A stretch of DNA of 64,000 nucleotides from Rhodobacteraceae bacterium NBU2976 (GCA_023630215.1 JALPRQ010000001.1:1426001-1490000); one strand, 5' to 3'; positions 17,808 to 26,108 are shown, counted from the first letter of the stretch. Notes: a model not told the origin generated them from the letters alone. Translations and numbers: made by a program.

Positions 17808-18290
17808 TTACGCGCTTTTGTCAGGAAAACGATACCGGAATGTGCAACATTTTGCACCAGTGAGTATGGTTTGGTCACGTTTCAGCGTTGCATCGGGATT
17901 AAACCCCTCGATCAGGGCGAAATCGCGGTTGCAGGACAGGGTTTGGCCCAGTTCCGGTATACCAAGCGCGTGATACATTTCCGCATAGCGACAGCGCGTG
18001 ACGTTAAAATCCAGTTGCGTGTCGGTTGCCGCCAGCACGTCGATTTCCAGCGCGTCGTTCTGGGTCCAGTATTTCAGGCTATCCTGAAACGCGGCGACAT
18101 CATCACCCAGTTGCTCTGCCAGATCAGCCCCTTGCTGATGGGCCAGTTCCACAATGGTTTTCGACACGATCTCGACCACCTTGTCGCGGCCAAATTCTGC
18201 GCCAAGCGCATCGATCAGGGGGGCCAGAATTCGCGCTTCGACCTCTCGGCGCAATAGAACGCCAATCGTTTGGGTAAGCGTATCTTTCAT
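17808..18290 (-). CDS. L-2-amino-thiazoline-4-carboxylate (ATC) hydrolase-like protein
   Basis: 160 residues from the ATG at 18290, which overlaps the stop of the DMT transporter gene (TGATG). The C-terminal half has the spacing of Cys and acidic residues typical of the ATC hydrolase family: [34 protein letters not shown] and GAKCCTFRY. Known members open the thiazoline ring of ATC to a carbamoyl-cysteine, which a carbamoylase then converts to cysteine. Many homologues lie beside pyrimidine or hydantoin genes and their true substrate is unknown. Here it is upstream of a carbamoylase in the same orientation. Confidence 0.8.
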   Translation of the reverse strand: MKDTLTQTIGVLLRREVEARILAPLIDALGAEFGRDKVVEIVSKTIVELAHQQGADLAEQLGDDVAAFQDSLKYWTQNDALEIDVLAATDTQLDFNVTRCRYAEMYHALGIPELGQTLSCNRDFALIEGFNPDATLKRDQTILTGAKCCTFRYRFPDKSA

Positions 18291-19168
18291 CAATCCCTCA
18301 ACAACATAAGCAGCGCGATAACCGTCAGTCCAACGCCAGCAAAGACATAGGCGCTGGCCATGCCGTTGCCCATGGCCGCCTCCCACAGGATGACCCAAGC
18401 TGGGACCAGATAAGTATAGGCCATCACTTTGGCCGACGGCAGCCGCAGCGTTGCATATTGTAGCAGAAAAAACGTCGAAGCGCTGGCAAAAACCGCCGTA
18501 TAAAGGATCGTGATCCAGACGATCAGGGGCAGCGCTGCCCAATCCGTTCCAACGATCGAGGGCGCACCATACGCGCTGATGATCACAAATCCGGCGATTA
18601 GCATGCCAAAGGTGAAAACCAGTGGCGGCTCTCCACGGTTCACTTTGCGCACAAACGGGGTGTAAAGCGCATGAGAGACGCAGCCGACGAAATAGATCGC
18701 CTCGCCTCGCCCAATGTCAAACGAAAGCAACGCGTTTAGATCACCCCGAAAGATCACCCACAGCGCCCCGATTGCTGCCATTACCAGCGCCAGCGCCATG
18801 CGCGGCGTGGTGATCTGGCGCAACAACAACCAACCAAATCCGGCGGACATCATTGGGGTCAGGGTGAAAACGGCGCTGGTCGACACGGGCGCAGCGGTTT
18901 TCAGCCCTTCGAACATCAACACGAAATAGACCGCAAACATCGCCCCCATCGCAATGTAACGCCACGGTGCGCGGAAATGTTCACGATGAAATCCGGGGCC
19001 GACCGCCACCAGCGCCCCGATAATGATCGCGGCGATCAAAAACCGGATGGAATTCAGGGCCGCCGGATCAATCAGCGGCGCGGCAATACTGCCCAAAGAA
19101 AACGATCCGGCCACCAACATCGAAAATGTCAGCATTGCCAGATGCCCGCGATGGGATTGGGATAGCAT
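18290..19168 (-). CDS. EamA/DMT-family transporter
   Basis: 292 residues with about ten membrane segments in two EamA halves (about 10-140 and 150-290). The family moves amino acids, metabolites or nucleobase-like compounds across the inner membrane, often outward. It overlaps the ATC hydrolase-like gene by one base, so co-expression is likely. It is the first gene of the left-hand half of the pyrimidine locus, divergent from the SelW-like gene. Substrate not known. Confidence 0.85.
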   Translation of the reverse strand: MLSQSHRGHLAMLTFSMLVAGSFSLGSIAAPLIDPAALNSIRFLIAAIIIGALVAVGPGFHREHFRAPWRYIAMGAMFAVYFVLMFEGLKTAAPVSTSAVFTLTPMMSAGFGWLLLRQITTPRMALALVMAAIGALWVIFRGDLNALLSFDIGRGEAIYFVGCVSHALYTPFVRKVNRGEPPLVFTFGMLIAGFVIISAYGAPSIVGTDWAALPLIVWITILYTAVFASASTFFLLQYATLRLPSAKVMAYTYLVPAWVILWEAAMGNGMASAYVFAGVGLTVIALLMLLRD

Positions 19169-19258
19169 AGCTCCTCCGTTTCGCGCATTTGAGGGGAGGG
19201 GACGACGATTGTCCAGACTTCGAAATACTGTATGCTGGCCAAAAAACAGGAGCCTGTC

Positions 19259-19537
19259 ATGACCGCCCCCCGTATCACGATCCGCTACTGCACCCGCTGC
19301 AACTGGCTTTTGCGCGCTGGGTGGTTGGCGCAGGAATTATTGTCATCCTTTGGCGAGGCGTTGGGCGAGGTTGCCCTGATCCCCGATGGCACGGGCGGGG
19401 TGTTCGAGATTTGGGTCGGAGACGACATGATTTGGGAACGCAAACGCGACGGCGGCTTTCCCGAAAGCAAGGTGCTGAAGCAGAGGGTGCGCGATATCGT
19501 CGATCCGGGGCGCGATATGGGGCATGTGGATGGGTGA
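19259..19537 (+). CDS. SelT/SelW/SelH-family (Rdx) selenoprotein homologue, Cys form
   Basis: 92 residues from the ATG at 19259, preceded by CAGGAG; an upstream ATG at 19232 is in frame but lacks a site. The redox motif is YCTRCNWLLRAGWLAQELL, where the CxxC replaces the CxxU of selenoproteins. The fold is a small thioredoxin-like Rdx domain ending in GGFPESKVLKQRVRD, which is typical of the family. Possible role in thiol redox chemistry. It precedes the copper-handling genes but the 116-base gap leaves co-transcription open. Confidence 0.82.
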   Translation: MTAPRITIRYCTRCNWLLRAGWLAQELLSSFGEALGEVALIPDGTGGVFEIWVGDDMIWERKRDGGFPESKVLKQRVRDIVDPGRDMGHVDG

Positions 19538-19653
19538 CATCAGGCGTTCGCCCTTACGATGGCGCGATACACTAACAGTCCTGCGACATAATTCACATTG
19601 AAACCCCTCGCGCGCCGTGAAAGACAATATACGACCAACCAAATGGACCTGTC

Positions 19654-20037
19654 GTGACCCGTTTCTGGACAATTTACGAGCGAACCTGCCAGTGGCTTTT
19701 GTTACTGCCGTTCCTGCTTGTCCAATTGATCGGCCCTGGCGCCATGCCACAAATCGGACCCGAAGGGTTCGAGTTGGTCCTGTGTTCGGACGATGCGCTG
19801 CGCACAGTCGTCATTTCGGCGGATGGCAAGGTGATCGAGGATGATCCGCTTGCCGAACATTTCTCGCCATGTGACTGGGCAATTGCCAACTGGCAACTGG
19901 TCGAATCCAGCCCTGTCATACTGCCGGTGCGAACAACATCACCGCTGGCGGCTGGTCATATTCTGCACGCGTTCAGTCTGCCGACCAGCGCTGTTACCGG
20001 AACTCCATCTGCCCGCGCACCACCACAAATTATCTGA
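19654..20037 (+). CDS. DUF2946-like protein, probably copper-related
   Basis: 127 residues with a GTG start; no good ATG exists in frame. An N-terminal hydrophobic segment (about 12-28) is followed by a region with two Cys residues (VLCSDDALR and FSPCDWA) and the ARAPP ending common in DUF2946 proteins. DUF2946 genes are often next to copper chaperones and TonB-type copper receptors; here the next genes are PCu(A)C and SCO1, which supports a role in copper handling. The function of the family is not established. Confidence 0.6.
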   Translation: MTRFWTIYERTCQWLLLLPFLLVQLIGPGAMPQIGPEGFELVLCSDDALRTVVISADGKVIEDDPLAEHFSPCDWAIANWQLVESSPVILPVRTTSPLAAGHILHAFSLPTSAVTGTPSARAPPQII

Positions 20038-20119
20038 TCCCCCCTTTGCTTCTGGTGTCGTTCAACGCGGCACCGTTTCGAATTTTCGCCGGGAAACACC
20101 CGGACCAATGGAGTCAGAT

Positions 20120-20623
20120 ATGAAACTCAATACCCTTATTTCCGTTGCCACTGCGGCGTTGATATCGGCTGGCGCAGCCCTAGCCGACAGCCATATGTCA
20201 GGCGAAATGCACCATGACATGGCGGCGCTAACGCTTGGCGATCTTGTCCTCCACGACCCGTTTGCCTTTGCCACCTTGCCCAACCAACCCGTTGCGGGGG
20301 GCTTTATGCGGATCGAAAATATCGGTGAGGATGACCGCCTGATCGCCGTCACCACCCCCATTGCCGGGCAGGTGCAAATCCATGAAATGGCCATGGAAGG
20401 CGACGTGATGCGGATGCGCGAACTGCCCGACGGGCTGACACTTCCATCAGGCGAATTCACCGTGCTGGAGCCGGGCGGCTATCACATCATGTTCATGCAA
20501 CTGACCGCCCCATTGGTCGAAGGTGAAACCATCCCGGTCACGCTGACTTTTGAAACCGCGGGCGACATCACCATCGACCTGCCGATCCTGTCCAAGATGG
20601 ACGGGATGCCGATGCAACATTAG
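20120..20623 (+). CDS. Periplasmic copper chaperone PCu(A)C
   Basis: 167 residues from the ATG at 20120, preceded by GGAG; an ATG at 20108 is in frame but less well placed. A signal peptide (MKLNTLISVATAALISAGAALA) is followed by a His/Met-rich linker (SHMSGEMHHDM) and the PCu(A)C domain. The copper site is visible as Met and His residues in VQIHEMAMEGDVMRMRE and GGYHIMFMQL, which fit the H(M)x10Mx21HxM ligand pattern. It delivers Cu(I) to the CuA site of cytochrome oxidase, typically with SCO1, which is encoded 9 bases downstream. Confidence 0.92.
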   Translation: MKLNTLISVATAALISAGAALADSHMSGEMHHDMAALTLGDLVLHDPFAFATLPNQPVAGGFMRIENIGEDDRLIAVTTPIAGQVQIHEMAMEGDVMRMRELPDGLTLPSGEFTVLEPGGYHIMFMQLTAPLVEGETIPVTLTFETAGDITIDLPILSKMDGMPMQH

Positions 20624-20632
20624 GATCAGATC

Positions 20633-21241
20633 ATGGCTTCACCTACACACAAGAGAATCCGGGCAGCCCTTTACGGGCTGGCCGCGCTTGCCGTTCTGGC
20701 ACAGGTCTACTTCGCCTTTGTCCATCCCCGCCTGTTTACCGATGCCGGCACCCGGATTGGTGAGGGGGATTACGCCCTTGTCGCCACCAATGGCGAGGCC
20801 TTCACCGAAGAGACGCTGAAAGGTCATCCCTCCATCGTTTATTTCGGCTTTACGCATTGCCCCGAGGTCTGCCCGACCACGATGGGCGATATTGCCACGT
20901 GGCAAGCGGAGCTTGGCGAGGTTGCCGAGGACGTGCAGGTCTATTTTATAACGGTTGATCCGGAACGGGATACGCTCGATCTGCTCGACGGGTATGTCGG
21001 CTGGCTGGATAACGGCATAGGCGTGACCGGAACGGTAGAGGAAGTGCGCAAGGCCGAAAAATCTTTCCGCATCTATTCCGCCAAAGTGCCGCTGAGCGAT
21101 GGCGAATATACGATGGACCATTCCGCGCATATTCTGTTGTTCGATGCAAAGGGCCGGTTCTTCGAGCCGATCCAGTATCAGGAAGATATGGATGTGGTGT
21201 TAGAGAAGCTGCGGCGGATGCTGGGGGTTGATGGGGTGTAG
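20633..21241 (+). CDS. SCO1/SenC family copper-binding thioredoxin-like protein
   Basis: 202 residues. One N-terminal membrane anchor (about 10-30) holds a thioredoxin-like domain in the periplasm. The copper ligands are seen: CPEVC (a CxxxC) at about residue 80, and the distal His in MDHSAHILLFD. It is needed for assembly of the CuA centre of cytochrome c oxidase. It follows the PCu(A)C gene after 9 bases, making a two-gene copper-delivery operon. It converges on the DoxX-like gene. Confidence 0.92.
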   Translation: MASPTHKRIRAALYGLAALAVLAQVYFAFVHPRLFTDAGTRIGEGDYALVATNGEAFTEETLKGHPSIVYFGFTHCPEVCPTTMGDIATWQAELGEVAEDVQVYFITVDPERDTLDLLDGYVGWLDNGIGVTGTVEEVRKAEKSFRIYSAKVPLSDGEYTMDHSAHILLFDAKGRFFEPIQYQEDMDVVLEKLRRMLGVDGV

Positions 21242-21284
21242 TCGTTTGCGCGGAAACACGACACCAGCCGCCGGGCGAGCGCCT

Positions 21285-21653
21285 TTACATTGCAGTCCCG
21301 ATGACCTGTAACAGCCCAGCGACCAGCGTGATATTCACAAGGTCCAGATAGATATGCAGCCCGCGATCCGCCTTTGGGAACATCAGCGGGTTGTGGTAGA
21401 GCGGCGTCGCGATCAGTAGGAAGAGGATCAGAAGGGCCGCGCCGTAACTTGTGCCAATATCCAACACCAGCGCCAGCCCGCCAACAACTTGCATCAGATA
21501 GCCCGCGACCAGTCCCCATGTCGGCATCGCCCAGCCGTAATTGGTGGGCGTGCCGATCCGGTCGCCGATGTTTTTGAAATTCCGAAACGCGGCAATCAGG
21601 AAAAACAGGCCAAAGGTGACCCGGCCAATGTCGAGGAGGAGGTCTGGGCTCAC
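21285..21653 (-). CDS. DoxX-family membrane protein
   Basis: 122 residues with four hydrophobic segments, GTG start that overlaps the preA stop by GTGA. The pattern DIGRVTFGLFFLIAAFRNF and LYHNPLMFP fits small DoxX/SURF4-type integral membrane proteins. Its tight coupling to preA suggests a role linked to pyrimidine reduction, perhaps in electron transfer or membrane redox, but this is inference only. Confidence 0.75.
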   Translation of the reverse strand: MSPDLLLDIGRVTFGLFFLIAAFRNFKNIGDRIGTPTNYGWAMPTWGLVAGYLMQVVGGLALVLDIGTSYGAALLILFLLIATPLYHNPLMFPKADRGLHIYLDLVNITLVAGLLQVIGTAM

Positions 21654-22954
21654 TCTGCCGGAACTTTCATTGGATTGTTCGGGTGGGTCGTCCAGTTAGC
21701 ATAGTCTTTTTCGACCACCTTACCGGTCCTTTCATCGATCGCACCCGGCGACAGTTCCTCCATGGTAATGCAGCCCTCGACCGGGCAGACATTGACGCAA
21801 AGGTTGCAGGCGACGCATTCGTCATCTTTGACCTCGAACACCCGGTCCGGCGACATAGAAATAGCTTGGTGCGAAGTGTCTTCACACGCCGCATAGCAGC
21901 GACCGCATTTGATGCAGGCTTCCTGATCTATCCGGGCCTTGGTGATGTAGTTGAGGTTCAGGTCCTGCCAGTTTTTCACGTTCGGCACGGCGCGGCCAAC
22001 AACCTCCTCAACCGAACTGTGCCCCGCCTTGTCCATCCAGTCGGACAGGCCCGAGATCATTTCCTGAACGATTTTGAAGCCATAGGTCATGGCGGCGGTG
22101 CAGACCTGCACGTTGCCCGCACCCAGTGCTAGGAATTCCGCCGCGTCACGCCATGTGTTGACGCCACCAATACCGGAAATGGGCAGACCGGCGGTTTCGG
22201 GGTCGCGGGCAATCTCGGCCACCATGTTCAGCGCGATGGGCTTTACGGCTGGACCGCAATAGCCGCCATGCGCCCCCCAGCCGTCAATCGTCGGTTCGGG
22301 GGCAAATGTATCCAGATTGACGCTGGTGATCGAGTTGATCGTGTTGATCAGACTGACCGCATCGGCGCCACCGCGTTTCGCTGCCTGTGCAGGCCCGCGA
22401 ATGTCGGTAATGTTGGGGGTCAGTTTGACAATGACGGGCATGCGGGTGGTTTGTTTGCACCAACGTGTGATCGCCTCGATCAAGTCTGGGGCTTGGCCAA
22501 CGGCCGAGCCCATGCCGCGCTCCGACATACCATGTGGGCAACCGCAGTTGAGCTCGATCCCGTCCGCGCCGGTTTCTTCGACGAGGGGAAGGATTTTCTT
22601 CCACGCTTCCTCGACGCACGGCACCATTAGGGACACCACAACCGCTCGGTCGGGGTAGTCGCGTTTGACCGCCTTGATCTCTTGCAAGTTCACCTCCAGC
22701 GGGCGGTCGGTGATGAGTTCAATATTGTTCAACCCCAGAAGCCGCCGGTCCGCGCCCCAGATCGCGCCGTAGCGAGGGCCATTGACGTTGACGACGGGAG
22801 GGCCGTCTTCGCCAAGGGTTTTCCACACCACGCCGCCCCATCCGGCCTCGAAGGCGCGGCGCACGTTATATTCCTTGTCCGTTGGCGGGGCCGAGGCCAG
22901 CCAAAACGGGTTCGGGGATTTGATGCCTACGAAAGTCGATGTCAGATTTGCCAT
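21650..22954 (-). CDS. preA: NAD-dependent dihydropyrimidine dehydrogenase subunit PreA
   Basis: 434 residues. The N-terminal FMN-binding TIM barrel (about 1-310) contains FWLASAPPTDKEYNV, VVSLMVP, IELNCGCPHGMSERGMGSAVGQ and GIGGVNTWRDAAEFLALGA. The C-terminus carries two 4Fe-4S ferredoxin motifs (CIKCGRCYAAC and CVACNLCVNVC). With PreT it reduces uracil and thymine using NADH (reversible), the first step of the reductive pathway. The start overlaps the end of the GyrI-like gene. A truncated copy of its 5' end lies at 23546-23608, upstream in the same operon. Confidence 0.95.
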   Translation of the reverse strand: MANLTSTFVGIKSPNPFWLASAPPTDKEYNVRRAFEAGWGGVVWKTLGEDGPPVVNVNGPRYGAIWGADRRLLGLNNIELITDRPLEVNLQEIKAVKRDYPDRAVVVSLMVPCVEEAWKKILPLVEETGADGIELNCGCPHGMSERGMGSAVGQAPDLIEAITRWCKQTTRMPVIVKLTPNITDIRGPAQAAKRGGADAVSLINTINSITSVNLDTFAPEPTIDGWGAHGGYCGPAVKPIALNMVAEIARDPETAGLPISGIGGVNTWRDAAEFLALGAGNVQVCTAAMTYGFKIVQEMISGLSDWMDKAGHSSVEEVVGRAVPNVKNWQDLNLNYITKARIDQEACIKCGRCYAACEDTSHQAISMSPDRVFEVKDDECVACNLCVNVCPVEGCITMEELSPGAIDERTGKVVEKDYANWTTHPNNPMKVPAE

Positions 22955-23469
22955 TAGGATGCTCCGTTTTCGGTGTCGGATCGGATGAGGATGTCAAGTT
23001 GGACGTGTCTTTGTGTTTTGCGGCGTTCCGCGCGTGGGTCAGTCACCCAGAACTCGACGCGAGAGGCGAAAACGTCGCCTTCGGGGGTGATGTCGCGGTC
23101 AAAGGTCAGACCCTGTTCCGCCGTCCATTCGATCAACGCGCGGTTGGCGCGCACGGCGTGATCGCGGTAGGTCAGCGTCGCATATTCACCAGTTGGCAGG
23201 ATACCCGGGCGGACCCTGTCGTCGCCTGGCAAGGCGTCGGGCACGACCAACCCGACTTCCATATCCATAGTCCCTTTCATATCGACGCAGTGCAGGCGCA
23301 TGAACACGGGACCTGTGTCAGGTGTTCCGGTCGCGGTGAACCAATTGAAAAGCTTGGCTTCCAAACCGTCGCGAACGGACAGCATGCCGCGAAAGGGGGC
23401 GAATGTGCGGATACCCAGCGTGTGCCGTAAGGGGCGGGTTTCAACAGTCGGTCCGACGAAAATTTCCAT
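22954..23469 (-). CDS. GyrI/effector-binding-like domain protein, unknown role
   Basis: 171 residues. The sequence pattern (MRLHCVDMKGTMDMEVGLVVP, then LPTGEYATLTYRDHAVRANR and a C-terminal EFWVTDPRAERRKT) resembles GyrI-like small-molecule-binding domains found at the C-terminus of AraC/MerR regulators, but here no DNA-binding domain is attached. It starts right after the remnant at 23473 and its stop overlaps the preA start by one base. It could bind or act on a pathway intermediate; this is inference. Confidence 0.65.
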   Translation of the reverse strand: MEIFVGPTVETRPLRHTLGIRTFAPFRGMLSVRDGLEAKLFNWFTATGTPDTGPVFMRLHCVDMKGTMDMEVGLVVPDALPGDDRVRPGILPTGEYATLTYRDHAVRANRALIEWTAEQGLTFDRDITPEGDVFASRVEFWVTDPRAERRKTQRHVQLDILIRSDTENGAS

Positions 23470-23472
23470 ACC

Positions 23473-23608
23473 CTAGACTTTCACCTTGCTTTGAATGATG
23501 TCAAAGCCACCGTAGATCGTCCGTTGCGTATCGAAGAGGTCGGGGGGAGGCTAGCCAGAACGGGTTCGGGGATTTGATGCCGATGAAATTGGAAGTCAGG
23601 TCAGCCAT
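23473..23608 (-). pseudogene. Fused remnant: 5' end of a second preA joined to the 3' end of an unknown gene
   Basis: From an ATG at 23608 the first 21 codons read MADLTSNFIGIKSPNPFWLA and one Ser, nearly identical to the start of the intact preA, including a shared 23-base DNA block. The similarity then stops and the preA frame ends at 23504. In another frame the following bases read DLFDTQRTIYGGFDIIQSKV then KV and a stop at 23473, which looks like a genuine protein C-terminus of an unidentified gene. The simplest reading is a deletion joining two genes of a once longer or duplicated operon. Confidence 0.8.
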
Positions 23609-23990
23609 GGGCGTCTCCTTTCAAGGATTCCAGCAAAATCAGATTGCCTTCGGTGTCTTTCAACATGACCCAGCGGATGCCGGGTTGCCACGGGGCGTCG
23701 TCGGGGCCGCTATGGATTTCTGCGCCTTTGTCAGCCATCGCGGCGGCGTCAGCGTCCGCGTCGTCAGACACAAGGTAAAGGGCCGGGCCCCCGGTGACGG
23801 TCATTTCCGACGTTTTCGCGAAACGCAGGCGCGTTTTCTCGCCGGGAACGCCGAGCAAGATAAACCGCCAGTCGGGTTCGTACGGCGCATCGGCCAGAAC
23901 TTCAAACCCCAGCACGTCGCGATAAAATGCCAGCGCGCGATCTTGATCGGCGACCGGAATTGACTGGAAGTTGATGCGTTGGATTGGCAC
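23601..23990 (-). CDS. VOC-family (glyoxalase-like) protein
   Basis: 129 residues in two beta-alpha-beta-beta-beta modules: FQSIPVADQDRALAFYRDVL, then LYLVSDDADADAAAMADKGA and VMLKDTEGNLILLES, where the last Glu is a typical metal ligand. Vicinal-oxygen-chelate proteins include glyoxalases, dioxygenases and resistance proteins, so the reaction cannot be named. It is one base after the preT stop, hence co-transcribed, and its 3' end overlaps the ATG of the preA remnant. Confidence 0.82.
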   Translation of the reverse strand: MPIQRINFQSIPVADQDRALAFYRDVLGFEVLADAPYEPDWRFILLGVPGEKTRLRFAKTSEMTVTGGPALYLVSDDADADAAAMADKGAEIHSGPDDAPWQPGIRWVMLKDTEGNLILLESLKGDAHG

Positions 23991-23991
23991 G

Positions 23992-25299
23992 TCACCCCCC
24001 CATCAGCTGCGCGTGAATGTCCTCGGCGGCGTCGCGGCCTTCGGCCACGGCGGTAACGGTCAAATCCTCGCCACCTGTGGCGCAGTCACCACCTGCCCAA
24101 ACATGGGGAAGTGAGGTGCGGCCCTGTTCATCGACCTTGATTTTTCCGCCTTCTATCGTCAGGCCGCTGTCCAGCACCAGCGTCTGACCAATCGCGGCCA
24201 GAACTTGATCGGCGGGAAGTGTGATCGTTTCCCCTGTGCCGGTCACGCGGCCGTCTTTGACGGTGGTATATTCCAGCGTAATCTTACCGTCCGCGGTGGC
24301 TTGCGGCATCATGTTGGTCAGGATACGCACCCCTTTGGCCGTCGCCAAGTCCTGCTCGAATTTACTGGCGCCCATCTGGTCCTGCCCCCGACGATAGGCG
24401 ATGGTGACATTTTCTGCGCCCAGCAACTTTGCCTGCACAGCGGCGTCAATGGCGGTCATACCGCCGCCGATCACCACGACATTACGTCCGATAGGCAGTT
24501 TGGAAAGGTCCGCGGTCTGGCGCAGATTGGCAATGAAATCGACGGCGTCGGTCGTGTCCATGCCGGACAGGCTGTTCACGCCGCCAAGGCCGATGGACAA
24601 GAATACGGCGTCATGATCAGCGGTCAGGCTGTCCAATGTCAGAGCATTTCCGAGGGCCTTGCCATGTTCCACTGTGATCCCGCCGATCTTTAGCAGCCAA
24701 TCGACTTCCGCCTGCGCGTAGCCGCCAACGGTTTTGTAGCTGGCGATGCCATATTCGTTCAGGCCGCCGGGTTTCGGCTTGGCTTCGTAGATCACTACGT
24801 CATGGCCACGCATGGCCAGACGGTGCGCAGCGGACAGGCCAGCGGGGCCAGCACCGACAACCGCAACGCATTTGCCGGTCGAGACCGCGCGGGTGAATGG
24901 GTGGGTGCCGGAAGACATCAGCGTATCGGTCGCAAACCGTTGCAGGCGTCCGATCTGAACCGGCTCGCCTTCGGCGGTTTCGCGCACGCAGGCTTCTTCG
25001 CACAAGGTTTCGGTAGGACAGACACGGGCACACATACCGCCAAGGATATTCTGCTCAAAGATGGTCTTTGCCGCAGCTTCGGGTGTGCCGGTGGCGATCT
25101 GGCGTATGAATAACGGAATGTCGATATCCGTCGGGCAGGCGGTCACGCAGGGCGCATCATAGCAGAAATAGCATCGATCTGCCGCCACAGCAGCTTCATG
25201 CGCGTCCAATGGTTCGTGTAAATCGCTGAAATTCCTGACGTAGTCTTCTGCGCTCAGGCGACCGGCCACAATGCCGGGCGTGTGGATATCAGCAGCCAT
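23992..25299 (-). CDS. preT: NAD-dependent dihydropyrimidine dehydrogenase subunit PreT
   Basis: 435 residues of the glutamate-synthase small-subunit-like flavoprotein family. N-terminal Fe-S cysteines (CYFCYDAPCVTACPTDIDIP and CARVCPTETLCEEAC) are followed by an FAD-binding GAGPAGLSAA and an NAD-binding GGGMTAIDAAVQAKLLG, ending with GGDCATGGEDLTVTAVAEGR. It takes electrons from NADH and passes them to PreA. It is the first gene of the right-hand operon of the locus; a palindrome at 25358-25377 lies in its promoter region. Confidence 0.95.
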   Translation of the reverse strand: MAADIHTPGIVAGRLSAEDYVRNFSDLHEPLDAHEAAVAADRCYFCYDAPCVTACPTDIDIPLFIRQIATGTPEAAAKTIFEQNILGGMCARVCPTETLCEEACVRETAEGEPVQIGRLQRFATDTLMSSGTHPFTRAVSTGKCVAVVGAGPAGLSAAHRLAMRGHDVVIYEAKPKPGGLNEYGIASYKTVGGYAQAEVDWLLKIGGITVEHGKALGNALTLDSLTADHDAVFLSIGLGGVNSLSGMDTTDAVDFIANLRQTADLSKLPIGRNVVVIGGGMTAIDAAVQAKLLGAENVTIAYRRGQDQMGASKFEQDLATAKGVRILTNMMPQATADGKITLEYTTVKDGRVTGTGETITLPADQVLAAIGQTLVLDSGLTIEGGKIKVDEQGRTSLPHVWAGGDCATGGEDLTVTAVAEGRDAAEDIHAQLMGG

Positions 25300-25357
25300 T
25301 CATCCCTCCGAATACGGTTAACGCCTTTACTTTCGATGATGCTGCCACAGAAATCAA

Positions 25358-25377
25358 ATTTTATCAAATGGTAAAAT
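25358..25377. promoter_or_regulatory. Operator-like palindrome upstream of preT
   Basis: Arms ATTTTATCA and TGGTAAAAT around AA, matching as an inverted repeat at 8 of 9 positions. Its core resembles the RutR consensus TTGACCANNTGGTCAA with three differences (11 of 14). It lies 59 bases upstream of the preT start. The resemblance to the operator at 17735 suggests the same regulator could control both halves of the pathway, or a sibling TetR-type regulator. Confidence 0.45.
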
Positions 25378-25482
25378 AACATCAGACATGTTGAATGTTT
25401 TGCGTGCAAATTGGAATGAAGCTTGACCTGTGATGAAGATTTATTAAGCAGAGATTAAAGAAACTTTTTGGGAACAGTCTTT

Positions 25483-26007
25483 ATGTTAAAATATGTGGAA
25501 GAAGCGCTAGAAAGCACAATATTTATGAGCCGTTGGCTTCTGGCCCCGTTTTATCTGGGGCTGGTGATTTCTATTGCGCTGTTATTTGTTAAATTTGCTC
25601 AAGAATTGTGGTACATGTTCACCCATATCCTGACCTCGACAGAGGCGGACGCGATAATCGAGATTTTGGCGATGGTCGATATGGCGCTGGTTGGCAGCCT
25701 GCTGCTTATGATCATCTTCTCAGGTTACGAAATTTTCGTGTCGAAAATCGACATCACGGACCATGATGATCGTCCTGACTGGATGGGGAAGGTAGACTTT
25801 TCCGGATTGAAATTGAAAGTCATCGGCGCGATCGTGGCGATTTCGGCGATCGATTTGCTGAAAACTTTCATGAACATCCCGTCCGACATGACCGAAGCGG
25901 ATACACTTAAGCTGTTCTGGAAGGTGACGATCCATATGGCGTTCGTTCTGTCGGGTGTGCTGTTTGCCCTGATGGACAAAATTGCTGGCGATACAAAGCG
26001 TCATTAG
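25483..26007 (+). CDS. YqhA/UPF0114-family membrane protein
   Basis: 174 residues from the ATG at 25483; a TTG five codons upstream is less likely. The family signature is clear: RWLLAPFYLGLVISIALL, VDMALVGSLLLMIIFSGYE, then FVSKIDITDHDDRPDWMGKV and a last membrane segment. Four membrane segments are predicted. Function of the family is not established. It is divergent from preT, with an AT-rich 183-base spacer. Confidence 0.88.
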   Translation: MLKYVEEALESTIFMSRWLLAPFYLGLVISIALLFVKFAQELWYMFTHILTSTEADAIIEILAMVDMALVGSLLLMIIFSGYEIFVSKIDITDHDDRPDWMGKVDFSGLKLKVIGAIVAISAIDLLKTFMNIPSDMTEADTLKLFWKVTIHMAFVLSGVLFALMDKIAGDTKRH

Positions 26008-26065
26008 GCTAACATCCCTGAATGGCGTCGTCCTGTCTGCGACGGGGCGACGCATTACAATTCGA

Positions 26066-26082
26066 TGCATACTTTTGCATAC
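26066..26082. promoter_or_regulatory. TGCATAC direct repeat upstream of pccB
   Basis: TGCATAC occurs at 26066-26072 and 26076-26082, 27 bases before the pccB start. The second copy, read as TTTGCATA, fits one half-site of the reported PccR motif TTTGCAAA-N4-TTTGCAAA, but the spacing between the TGCA cores is 10 rather than 12 bases. Confidence 0.3.
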
Positions 26083-26108
26083 GTAGTCAAAATTCAGGGG
26101 GAGGATAT

